From: Mangifera indica
Lineage: Eukaryota; Streptophyta; Magnoliopsida; Sapindales; Anacardiaceae
Direction: 5' to 3'
Assembly (NCBI RefSeq): GCF_011075055.1
Contig: NC_058137.1
Span: forward strand, 5,012,771 to 5,076,770
DNA length: 64,000 nt
Positions within the stretch are counted from its first letter, which is position 1; every line of letters begins with the position of its first letter. Under the pieces are notes generated by a model. The model saw only the letters and a program-made list of their open reading frames with translations. It was not told the origin of the DNA and did no database searches. A program made the translations under genes and the position numbers. Of this stretch, positions 33,952-45,362 are shown piece after piece.

Positions 33952-36011
33952 TTGGCATTTATTCTGCTTCAGCTTCAAGCCCTCGAGATGAACACCAGCT
34001 CGTTGCTGCGTAAATGAACTGCAGAGTGCACACCAGTAATATTTACACATAAAGATGATAATAAATTTCTTTATAATGTGTTCATGGTAATCGCATGTAA
34101 CTTTTACCGTTTATCCATTTAGAGAATCTTCTCAAGTTATAAGTAATTATACATATTTCTTTTTTCCTTTTTCTTTGAAGAATTTAAGCTTGTGTTAATT
34201 TTCGTGATACTCAAATAAATTTTGTTGTTTCTTCAACATCTTTTGTTTTCCCCCTTACAAAGATATTAATGTATAACAATTGAGGATCACCATATAAATA
34301 TATCAGTAAGATACACAATACTACAAAATTTATCCTATTTCTTATACAATCTATTATACAGTAAAATCATAATTTTAATAACTGGATCGAGCTTTAATCA
34401 GGTTAATGAATTGGTTTGGGTTAACCCCACTCTTATCAGTTATACCAGAGATTAGACTGGTGAACTATTAGGGGTAAATTTATCTCTTGTATTTTGCTTA
34501 GAGGTCAAATTGACATATACTTAGGCAGACTTTGTTGCTTTCATTTTATAACGGGATTAAAAGGATTTTTTCACATGAAAGTATAGAAAGAAGGTGAGAG
34601 AGGAGAGCTGCAAACCTAAAAAACCCTATTGGCAGGCCACACAATGTTGATTTTCTTTAAGACAACTCTTTTTGTCATTAATCTCACCATTTCCAACTTC
34701 TGCCAACACCATCTCGTGTTGATATCATCTTTGAAAGATTCTCTTGACGTTAATCTAATCATTTTCAGCTCCTCTTAACATAAATCTTGTCACTTTCAAT
34801 GACTCATTTACCTTGCCTTTGTTCCTTTGAACCATAGTCGTTCCAGTGGTGATGTAAATGTTCTACGTTCCACACTCAGGGATCTTTGTTCAGTCTAGCA
34901 GCTCTAAGTGGTAGGTTCCAAGCTGCAATACTTCTCCAATCTTGCAAGGGTCTTCCTAGTTGAGCCCCAGTGCGCTACCATTTATGACTTGTTCTTATAA
35001 AGAATATAATTGAGAAAACTTTTATAAAGAAAAAAAAGTGAAGCAAACATATATTCAATGGTATGATCACTTGTTCTTACTTCCACCATTTACATACTTG
35101 ATGTCATAAGGCACAATAAATCCGACCTATTATGCACGTTTAACAGCTTTACATATGCGGTACCTCTAGCATTACATTCATTTAAAAATTTATATATGTA
35201 TATTTAATAGTTTTACATATGTGGTACCTCAAACTTAATTATTATACACATTTAGTAGTTTATGGCAAATGTATTATGTTGAATGTGGAAAGTCTAACAT
35301 CAACTCTTTAGTTTATGTGTGTTGATTTACATATGTAATATCAAATTTCATTCCTTATACAACATAGAAAGAAATAAGTTAGTAGGACTAAACCTTACAC
35401 TCAAATAAGGAGTTAAATTTTGGGTGAATCTACTTAAGATTTTTCATAAGACCAAAATTTGTCTATACATTTTAAAGAAAAATTGGTTGAATTTAGACTA
35501 ATTTTAATGAAACTTTCCATTCGGCAAAATGGACAAGCCTTTGTTGACTTGATTCGATCAACACTCCCTATCAACTAAACATTTTTTTTTTAACATCTAT
35601 CTTCTTTTATGACCAAAATTATGAATTTCTATTTTCCGTTTGTTGATTAGATTCGATCGACACTTTTTATTGACTATCTTTTTTTTTTCTATATTAATTT
35701 TTTTATGGCCAAAATCATGGGCTTTGGGTCAAAACCATAGGTATTGGCTGAAAGAAAAAAACATGATTAATAAAATTTTTTTTTTTTTTTTTTGGTTGAA
35801 ACCATGGACTTGGCTAGAAAATGCAACTAAAACCTAAACATTCTTCAAATAATTAATTCAAGCATTTCAATTAACTTACATGATTCATTAAACAGTAAAC
35901 ACAGCAACAATAATTGGTGAGGTTTGAGAATAGATACCTGATAGTTGTAACAACATGGTCTAGTTTTCAATTCATATTTCCAAACATTATTGTTTAATAT
36001 AATTTATAAAA
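33952..36011. other. Intergenic DNA, no gene seen
   Basis: 33952-34080 is the likely 3' region of the single-copy SGPS gene, including a possible fossil second repeat (see findings). 34450-35900 is AT-rich with poly-T runs and no supported coding sequence or clear element ends. Confidence 0.45.
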
Positions 36012-36624
36012 GGCCAAAAGACTTACTTTGACCTAAGGTTTACTGAAATGATAAAATTTCATCGATTAAATTTAAAAAACTTAAATATATATATTTTTTA
36101 ATTAAAATTAAGGGTAAAAATGTTATTTAATTAAAAATATTTAAAAAATTAAAAAATTATCAAATTACCCCCTCCTTAATTTAAAAATCTATAATTTTCC
36201 TCTCACACAAGTTCGAAAAGTGAGAATTCCCCTCTTAAGGTTCACTTTCTGATCAATTTTTCCATTTTTGACCATGTTTTTCTTTCTCTTTCCATCTCTA
36301 ACCATCTTCGTCAGAGATAAAAGACAATAGTGGAGAGAGAGAGAAGTCAGGAGAGAGAGAGAATGTCAACAGTTGGAAAAGTTATGGTAATTGGAGAGGA
36401 GGAGACACAAACTCTAAGAGGAAAATAATCACTTTTTAAATTTTAAGTGAAAGAAATTATTAAAATTTTAAATCTAAAGGAGGGAATGTAATAAATCTTT
36501 AGTTTTTTTGAATATTTTAATCTTTAATTTAAATAGTAAATTTTAATAAAATGATAAATATTTGAATTTTTCAAACTTAATAATCATTTCAGCAAACCTT
36601 GGATGGGAATATATCCTTTCGGCC
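36012..36624. mobile_element. Mutator-like element, 613 bp, upstream of MRG gene
   Basis: The left end GGCCAAAAGACTTACTTTGA and the right end in reverse complement, GGCCGAAAGGATATATTCCC, are inverted repeats that continue into shared sequence. A perfect 9-bp target duplication, TTTATAAAA, flanks it at 36003-36011 and 36625-36633. It lies 270 bp upstream of the MRG start codon, within its likely promoter. The interior has a GAGAGAGAGA tract near 36335-36360. No transposase. Confidence 0.88.
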
Positions 36625-36892
36625 TTTATAAAAAGTATGCATGCCAAAGAATGATCAACCTTAGAGGTGAGTTTTTGAACATTCTAAATTGAATGCACCA
36701 GTTATATTATATTTAAAAAAAAAAAAAAAAAGTTAAGATAGGGCTGAATTAAGTCTCCTTAAACCCACTTTCAACTGGGTAAGAAGAGAGAATACACATG
36801 CCGACACAGAGAGGGGAAAAAAGTACTGCAGAAAATTTAAGTCAGAAAAAAAAAGAGTCTTGTCTCTGGTTCTAATAGATTTTAAAAAGAAA

Positions 36893-39800
36893 ATGGTAAG
36901 CTCATCGAAGGACACGGCCAGTGATGGTGACACATCCAGCAGGGAGACGCCTCCCCCCGATTCCAGTCTCTTCTCCGAGGGCGAGCGAGTCCTCGCTTAT
37001 CATGGCCCTCGCATCTACGAAGCCAAGGCATTTATTCTATTATAACTTTTTTTTTTTAATCTCTCCCTCTTACTTTTACATCTAAAATTAGGCTCAGTTA
37101 TTACTTCTCTGTCTTGTTGCTTTATTTATTCTCTAATGGTGGCTGAATTATCCTTATTCTTTAAGTTCTTTCTTAAATTTAATGTGTGATTAGTGAAATT
37201 AGGGTTTCTTGTGTTTGTGTGTTTACTGTCTTTAATTTTACTTAATTGAGTCATAGTCGTTGTATTAAACTTAGTGGGGATTTTAGCTTTGGGGTTACCG
37301 ATAATGCGAATGAATAGTTTCAATTTTTTTTTCACGTTTTTTCTTTTGCTTTTATTCGAAATAGGTGATGTGATGCAAAAAGTTATTGTTTTTGAAGTTT
37401 TATGTTAGTGCGATGACCAAAGAACAAGTTATGTTTTCATCAGGTTGGGAAAGCGATAGATTGTGCATATTATTGTGCTTCAATAACCTGTTGGATGGAT
37501 TAATGAGAGAAATATCCTTTGATATAATTAAGCCTGTTTTGTATGGTGACTTTGGTTTGACGTTTCTGAAGAAGATGTGTTGTTTCACATTAGTGCATTG
37601 TAGAAATTTTGAATGTCAAACCTGTTTTATGATTAACTTCTGCTGTTTATGTATTAGAATGAATTACTAATTCTGCCAAAATAGTAATGTAGTACTTTTT
37701 TGTTCAAGTCATTGTTGTTTGATTTACTGTGTGCATTTATGTTTTAGGTTCAAAAGGCTGAGCTACGAAAGAAAGAGTGGAGATACTATGTTCACTACCT
37801 TGTGAGTCTCCCCGTCTCTCTCCCTCCTTTCTTTCTCCTTAACAAGTTACTTTACATAATTTTTTTGTGTTTTCTGGGGGAATTCCTCTAAGTTACAGCA
37901 GTTAGCACAGTAGTATTTTGGCCTTTAATTTATATGTTTGAACCACTGAATATGGTGGGTGAACAAAGTTTACCTCATCGCAATATCAAATGATGAAGAA
38001 TTTGTTGTTTTGCAGGGTTGGAATAAAAAGTGAGTACGGCTTTTGTTGCATTCTCCTGGCGATACATTTCAAGTTTGATTTCTTTTACTTCTGTTGCATT
38101 CTCCCTGAAATGTGGCATCTTTTGGAACATAGCACAGATTTTGATTACTTGGTATTCTGTTTGAGCCTTTCAATGAAATAACATAAACTAGACGTTATAA
38201 TAAATATTATCTCTAGAGTGGTGGAACAAATATAGCTTGTTAACAGTCAACGTAAGTTGGGATTATGTAGTGTATTTCTTAATGTGTATATTTTATAATA
38301 AAGATGCTTTCTCAATAATGAAGTTTTGGCATTTTAAGATTACCGTTATGAATCTAAGAAAAGAAATATCTTGATACTTTGCAAATCAGAACAAAATGAC
38401 TATTTATATTAAATTAGGCTGTTCAACTATTTATATTAAATATGCTTCCATGTGTTGTGTCTTTTTTAATGGAGAAAACCAGTCACACTAGGTTTTTTCT
38501 TTCAACTTTTGAGCAATTTGCAAATTTTATACTGCCAGTTAATTCCATGATATCGATCCCCTGTAATTTGAACATTGTATTGATTGTATGGACTTGGGGA
38601 GGGTTATGCTTGCATGGACATTTGAGAATATGTTGTTGGACACATTCAACCCAACTCTCCTTGTAGATGTTTGTGATCTGTACTAGAGTCTATTCTTCAT
38701 GGACTGCATAACAATGAGATATCATGTTTGAGGAAAAATCTGTTCAGAGAGAGATTGGGGAGGTTTTCATTTATTAATATTTATCAACCTTTTCAAAAGG
38801 GATACAGAAATCATATAAATAGCTTGGAAATCTTGCCAACAGCTGGGACGAATGGGTTGGCGCAGACCGGCTGTTGAAACATAATGAAGAGAATTTATTG
38901 AAGCAACAAGCTCTCCAAAAAAAACAGGGTATTGATAAGAGTGCAAAGTCGGGACGTTCTGGTCATTCTAAGCAAAAAGGTTTTACTGGTTTGCTAATCT
39001 CATTTTATTTTTCTAGTTATTTACTTATGGATGCAAAAAGTCTTAAAACCTAGAAAATCAGCTCTTCTTTTACACCTCAAAAGTCTCATGTTTGTTTTGT
39101 TGTTTGGACTTAGGTTTACTGTTTCAGATTAGTATGCATTAAATTTTCCACAAGGCATACTGGACCATTGTTCTGCATGCACAAAGTTGGCAATGAATTT
39201 TCATATTTATATTATGACGTTTCTCCAATATGTGCTTAGATATTCATAGGATCACTTATCTTTCATGTTTAATATTTGCTCAAATCCCCTTTAAGGGTTT
39301 TCAGGTACTTAAATTATTTTTGTCAATATTGGATGATAAATGACCTGGAATTTTGTGAGGCCCAATCTTTTGATTCCAGATCATTGTCTGTAGAATCTAG
39401 AATATGACCAGGTTAAGAGTATACAGAAATCAATAGAAGTCTTTTTTCGTGAAAACATGATCTAGAATTAGTAGTCTGTGTGCTCATGAGATTTCTCATA
39501 CTCAACCTTGGCTTCTTCACATTGAACCTTTTGTTTAGTGGCAGACTCAGGGGGTTAAGGAGAGTCAACTGACCCCTTGACTTTGAAAATTTTTTTAACA
39601 TAAAATATCAATATAACCCGTAAAATTTTACATTAACCCCCTTATATTTCATTATTTTTATTGACCCTCACATATTTCACTTTTATTCAACCTGGACTCC
39701 CAAAGTTTTATTTTAGGGTCTGCCACTACTTTTGGTTATGGCTTTTGCTGTATGATACTGTGGGAACTGATTGTGAAGATGGCCAGTTACACTCCCAACT

Positions 39801-42800
39801 ATAAGACTTGAAGAGCTTTGGTGATTTAAGCACAACCACAACAATGGAAGGGGTGATGTGAACATTCCTGTTGAATGATGCCTAATGACTTTATAGTTCT
39901 AAATGATTGCCTAATGAACTCATCAGGATTTGGAGCGCTTTTATCTTGTTAAAACTTAAATTCAAATGTAGAGTCTTAAGTTTAGTTTTATACATTATGT
40001 TCTAGACAAAATGCATGACTCACAATTCTTTTCACTCATATGTTATTGTACTACTAAGCTTGCTTCGTTATGACATCTCACCAGTTCAGTCTTGGTGTGT
40101 AGATTTTATATTCCAAATTGTTAAAGTCATTTAATTAAGTGTTTTTGTTACTCTTGATTCATTTGGAGTTGCAAGTGTCTGACATAATTAATTAATAGTG
40201 TCTTTTTATCACCCTGTTGACTACTTATTTTGCTTCTGATCTATAGATGCAAAGGTGGATAAAGATGACATGAAGAACAATGGTACTTATTTTCTTTAAC
40301 AATTTTCATCATTTCTTTTTTCACCGCCCTTCTAGATGTGATAGTTTTTCATTTTATAAATCATCACCAATATCATTCATAAGAGTTATTATTGAGCTTC
40401 TTTGTGTTGAAATTTTTATTGCCTTTAGTGTGTTTTTTTTTTTTTTTGTGTGGGAAAAGTGATTGATAGCTCGTTATATCATTACATTCTATACCTGATA
40501 TTTATTTATTGCTTACCCAATAATGTTTAATTCCTTATATTGTGATTTTTAAAGTTATGTCTAGAGGTGTAAATGACCGAGCTTAAGCTTGATGTTGGTT
40601 GGCTAGTTAGCTAGACAGCTTATGGCTCGGCTTGAGTAAAATATCAATGTACCCAAATAGTTATAAATGTTTTATTTACACCCTTAAAATCTTGTTGTCT
40701 AACTATAAATATATGGGGTAATGGATAAATATACAAGTTATAAGGTTTAAATATAATATGTTAAAAATTAAGGGGTTTAAATTTGAAAGTTTAGGAATGC
40801 CATTGTGGAAACATCAAAGTTTATTGCCTGCTATCGATGGGGTTTCTTGCAGCAATTTAAATTTTTCTCCTAAATGCAACATGAGGGAACCTAAAAATTG
40901 AACATTCATGGGATTCACAAACATAGCTACCTACCATTCAAGTTGTATTGTACATATTATAACATCTTTAAAATAATATATGCTTTAAAAGGCATTGAAC
41001 CTTATGCTATTTAACATACGTCAATATTTATTGCAGTGGTGAAAGGGAAGAAGCGAAAGAGTGAATTGGGTGTAGAGGTCTGGTTTGTATATAACTAAAC
41101 ATAATACTTGAATATTTTGTCTTTTCTGAGATCAGAAGAACATTTGTCTTGTTTTCTGAATATGGTTATTGCAATGGTTTTTACCTGCTACATTTGTTTG
41201 GTTCCTAAATTATTATTTTCCTTTCAATATATTTTATACTCCTTTTCAATAGACAATAGTTTATATTGTAATAATAATTTTATAAGCTGCAAGGATTTGT
41301 TACAAGTGAATAGACATGGAGATCTAGTTCTTATATGCTTAAATGTATCACTTGGAGACACTGCTTTCCTGTTCTAGTTTTTGCTTATGCCTTACTCCTC
41401 ACCTGCCATCTCACTTGGTTGGTTCCTATAGTTTATAAGTTCCATCTGATATGTGCTTCTAGACTTGGTGTACTTTAAATCTAATTAATGAGTTTCATAA
41501 TAACAATAGAGAGAAGACATTGGTGATAAAGAGCAGAGATGCAATTTCCTAGTTTGAGATCTCATTTTCTTGCTTTCACTAATATGTTTTTTCTAATAAA
41601 TAGTGAGTCTAGGAAAATCTGGAAAAAATTGCACATTCTCACATGAATGCTTCATTTGGAATGTTATATTTATTCCTAATATTCCTTATAAGGTTCTAAG
41701 ATAGCCTCGTTTGTGCAATATGTGGTTCATAATCATTAGAAGGACAATATATCTTTAGAAAGGCTGATCAAGATCCAAATTCCTTCAACCTTAAAGAAGC
41801 AGCTTGTTGATGATTGGGAATTTGTTACTCAGCAGGATCAGGTATATTTGTTATAAACTGTTGAAATGTTATTTTTATATCAATGATGCTTGGATAGGAT
41901 TTTAATTTTAATAGAGTAAATTTGTCTTCATGCTTTAATTGATTTCACTATGGTTTTATTCCTTCTTTTCTTTGGAAATTTGAAGGATGAGATGTTTTTC
42001 ATGCAATTCAACATTTGCCAATCCACTTCTAAGCAGAAGTGTAACCTGTGAATAAGCCTTGAAACCTTATTGACCACATTCCGCCTGAGCTGCAGAACTC
42101 TACTCACCTTGGACAAAACTAGCCTACCTAAACTTATTTTTCACAGCCTACAACAATCAACACATGTTTTTTTCACATGTAAATCTATCATGTGTGGTTA
42201 TATGGTGTTTACAGTATTCATCTAAAATAATGTTATGAACATGTATGAAGCAAAGCAGTGCTTCCAAATTCAGGATGTAAGTTATGTAGTCATTATTATG
42301 GTGTTCTACTTTGATGGGTTGACAGTTGAATATATCTTTCAAAAGTATAATAAATTTTGTTGGATCATACATATTTAGGGAAGCTTATATAAAGTTTTGG
42401 GTCATTATATACATGTGTGTGTGTGTGTGTGTGTGTCCATGTCTGTGTAAGATAATTCATTCCTTCTACAGCTTGTTAAACTTCCACGTTCACCCAATGT
42501 TGATGAGATTTTGACAAAGTATATTCAATACAGAAGAAAGAAGGATGGCTTGTAAGTATTACTTTGAAGGTCTTATTTTTAGCATTATTTTCTTTCTTTA
42601 TATAGCATGTCATGTGAACTTTTGTTACTTTCTGCCTTACATTAACTGTAACATGAATTTATTACATCGGTTCTGCTATCATTATGTGAACAACAAAATA
42701 ATTCTCTTCTATCTTGCTGGATCAGATTGAAAAGTATTGATCTCTCTAACTTTAATATTGAGCATAATAATCATAGTTTTCTACTAATATTTGTAAATGT

Positions 42801-43940
42801 AGATACAGTTATGACTGCTGAATGTGCACTGCAGTAGGAATGAGAGTGGTTGTAAAAATTTAATGTCAGTCAGGATGTGAAACAATCAAATTGGGTCATA
42901 TATTAGAAACACTTGGATGCTAAACACATGATTGTGTTCAGTGGTGCCATGCTCACATAAATTCTCCATGCTCTCTTCTTGTTACATGTGTAAATTACTT
43001 TCATTTGAGAGTGAGAGTGGGTGTTTTTGAAGAAATTATAAATTTATGTCAAAGTTTGGCTGTATCGAATAAATTGAAAGCCAGTTGTTACATCATTTAC
43101 AGTTGTAATGGTGGCATGTACTTTTTTCTCTTGAATACAGGATGGTTGATTCAGTTGCAGAAATCATGAGAGGCATTCAGCTATACTTTGACAAAACATT
43201 GCATGTGATGCTTCTTTACAGAAAAGAACGTGAACAGTATCATGATGTAGTTGTAGATAACGTTTCTCTATCTACCATCTATGGTGCTGAACATTTGTTA
43301 CGCCTCTTTGGTATACCCATACATAAGTGCTAATTGATTTGAATTTTTTATGTTGGTATATTTAATTAAGTGCCGTAAATATGCTTTTTACTTGGTAAAT
43401 TTTTATGAAAACTTTTGAGTATTAGATTGCCTTATTTCATTATGTATCTGCTTTAAAATTATCTATTGAGGTTTGGTTCAGCTTTAGGCAAATTTTATTT
43501 TCCCCTATCAGATTTTAAACCAAATTTTATTTCCCCCCTTTGAGATTGTGAACCGGAGATGATCTCTGTATAATTTTAATCTTCATGAATTATCCTTTTA
43601 TATGTTGTATAAACTTTGAATGTAGTTTAGTATATTTTTACTAGTGCTTTTTTGTGTTTGCAGTCAAGTTGCCGGAGCTATTGGCATATGTCAACATTGA
43701 AGATGAAACACTGACCCGCATGCAGCAGAAATTGACTGACTTTCTCAAGTATGAATTCAATGCCTACTTATGAATACTTCAGTGTTTGAAAAATCAGTGC
43801 TGTACAACCATGCATTGCCTGAGAAATAATCATTTTTAATGTCAAGCAGGTGGCTGCAGAAGAATCAAAGTAGTTTTTTTCTTTCTAACTATGATGGATC
43901 TAGTGTTTCTGATGATAACACCAAAGGAAAAGATGACTAA
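36893..43940 (+). CDS. MRG1: MRG-family chromodomain protein (MRG1/MRG2-like)
   Basis: Eleven exons: 36893-37027, 37748-37801, 38016-38029, 38843-38979, 40247-40282, 41037-41077, 41740-41841, 42472-42551, 43141-43310, 43664-43748, 43850-43940. They total 945 nt, 314 residues, in frame throughout. An N-terminal chromodomain occupies about residues 28-80 (ERVLAYHGPRIYEAK, then YVHYLGWNKNWDEWV with the usual aromatic residues). A Lys-rich hinge (about 80-140) and a C-terminal MRG domain follow, from KQLVDDWEFVT through STIYGAEHLLRLF to LTDFLKWLQKN. Known role: nuclear readers of H3K4me3/H3K36me3 that act with CONSTANS and histone acetyltransferases in flowering-time control. Intron 1 has a GC donor (AAG|GCATTT), and exon 3 is a 14-nt micro-exon; both are required for the reading frame. 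It lies directly upstream of HMA1, as MRG1 (At4g37280) neighbours HMA1 in Arabidopsis. Confidence 0.94.
38016..38029 (+). other. 14-nt micro-exon of the MRG gene
   Basis: The sequence GGTTGGAATAAAAA sits between a TTTTGCAG acceptor and a GTGAGT donor. It encodes Gly-Trp-Asn-Lys plus two bases of the next Asn. It joins ...VHYL to NWDEWV to give the conserved chromodomain sequence YLGWNKNWDEW; skipping it would shift the frame. Confidence 0.9.
39536..39728. mobile_element. hAT-like MITE in MRG intron 4, 193 bp
   Basis: Terminal inverted repeats TAGTGGCAGAC (left) and its complement GTCTGCCACTA (right), with an almost perfect 8-bp target duplication, CTTTTGTT at 39528-39535 and CTTTTGGT at 39729-39736. 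The interior is AT-rich and non-coding. Confidence 0.8.
42414..42436. repeat. TG dinucleotide microsatellite in MRG intron 7
   Basis: About 11 TG units, roughly 35 bp upstream of the exon at 42472. TG repeats near acceptors can influence splicing, but there is no direct sign of that here. Confidence 0.85.
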
Positions 43941-45362
43941 GTATCGATGAAAATGCTGTGCTATCTTCTTTGTAATAATTGACGTCATTTACCGGTGTTG
44001 CCGCCAAGTTTAATGACTGGAAGGCAGCATCCAATTGTTGTAGCAATGTATTATTTTTTGGTTTCAGGTGGCCAGTGTTGTCAATTGAAGACTTCTTTAT
44101 GTACAATGAAGCCAGTTTATTGTAATTTCTCTGATAAGCATTTTTTATTGAGACTTTTATGTAACACCTCTCTCGATTTCTATTCAAACATCATTTCTGT
44201 CCGTTCACGTAATCCATTTTAACCACATCTTTGTTTGTTTTCAGCCCTCTTCACTACCCAAAAATCCACTGCCTCCTGTGTCTCATCCACGCTTCCAATC
44301 AAACTTTCTGTTATTGTTTTCTTCCCTATATTGATTAATTGTAAAGAATATCTCCATTATTTAACAAAGCTAAATTATATATTTGTATAAAAAATTAGAA
44401 TGAAATTCGGTACATTAGCTTCACTTGAAGGGTCTTTGATGCAGCACCAACTAAATTAGCTTCCTTGAGGAGTAAATGTAGGAATTCAAAGGGTGAAAAC
44501 TGGAAACTGTGTACGTTTGTAGTCAAGGCTATTTGCAGCTCTCTCCATCTCTGCCACATTGGATTGGAGTTGGAGCTTACCACATACTCATCTGCGCCCA
44601 AGTGCTCTAACGCCTCCACCTCCTCTTATTGGAATAACTTAAAAACATTGAAATACGAATAGAAAACACAATTAAATTAAAAATAATTTTAAAACGGATA
44701 AAAATATGAATTTTTTTTTAAATTAAAAAGTGGGTTGGCACGAAACAATACAATTCAAAAGTCTTAAGTTATGTTTGACTCTTTTAAGTTTTAGCATGCA
44801 AGTCATCTTATTAGATCCGTCATTTGATGAATCTAAGCCTACATAACAAGTCATGTCGAAATCGATATAACACACTCTTTTGTCTTGTCTAATGGAAGCT
44901 GAGCCTTTTGAGTTATTCTTTGAACACATGTTGGAATTTTTATTTTTTTGGCAGCCATCCATTTCCTTTCTCTGTCTCGCTTTCATTATAATGGGATGAC
45001 ACTGAACATTTATTCTAATTTCATATTAGTTAAAGAAACCAAATACAACTTGAATTTAACAGTTTTAAAAAATAAAATGTGAAAATTAGTTTCATCAATT
45101 AAAATTGCCATAAATCATTTTCACTGAGTCAGATGGGTTGATGTTGAATCAAAATTTGCATGTTAATGTGCAGATATTAAATATAATTTGGGGAAGGAGG
45201 GCGGCGGTAAAATGAGGTCATAGTTAGGACTATATGGCGACATCCAAAGCCCAAAGAGAGTGGAAACAAAAAGGGACAGAGAGACGGGGAGAGAGAGAGA
45301 GATGACAGCATGACTTCCAACTAACTCAATTGCTTGAGCGGAGCCTTTAGCCTTCTTCAACA
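43941..45362. other. MRG 3' region and HMA1 upstream region
   Basis: Contains the 3' untranslated region of the MRG gene, an inserted fragment of a cinnamyl alcohol dehydrogenase gene (listed separately), and the HMA1 promoter side. A GAGAGAGAGA tract occurs at about 45290-45302, within 75 bp of the HMA1 start codon. No intact additional gene. Confidence 0.5.
44395..44630 (-). pseudogene. Cinnamyl alcohol dehydrogenase (CAD) exon fragment, broken
   Basis: The minus strand encodes EALEHLGADEYVVSS, closely resembling the Rossmann-fold region of plant CAD enzymes (monolignol biosynthesis, NADPH-dependent zinc alcohol dehydrogenases). The following bases give MERAANSLDY in a neighbouring frame, matching the next CAD segment, and another shift gives a SPFEFLHLLLK-like piece corresponding to the HPLEPYL...LLK region. 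At least two frameshifts therefore separate blocks that are contiguous in CAD. Only this single segment is present; there are no upstream zinc-binding exons and no C-terminal end nearby. It is a non-functional relic, perhaps carried here by a transposon or left from a duplicated CAD gene. The identity is from remembered family sequence. Confidence 0.72.
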
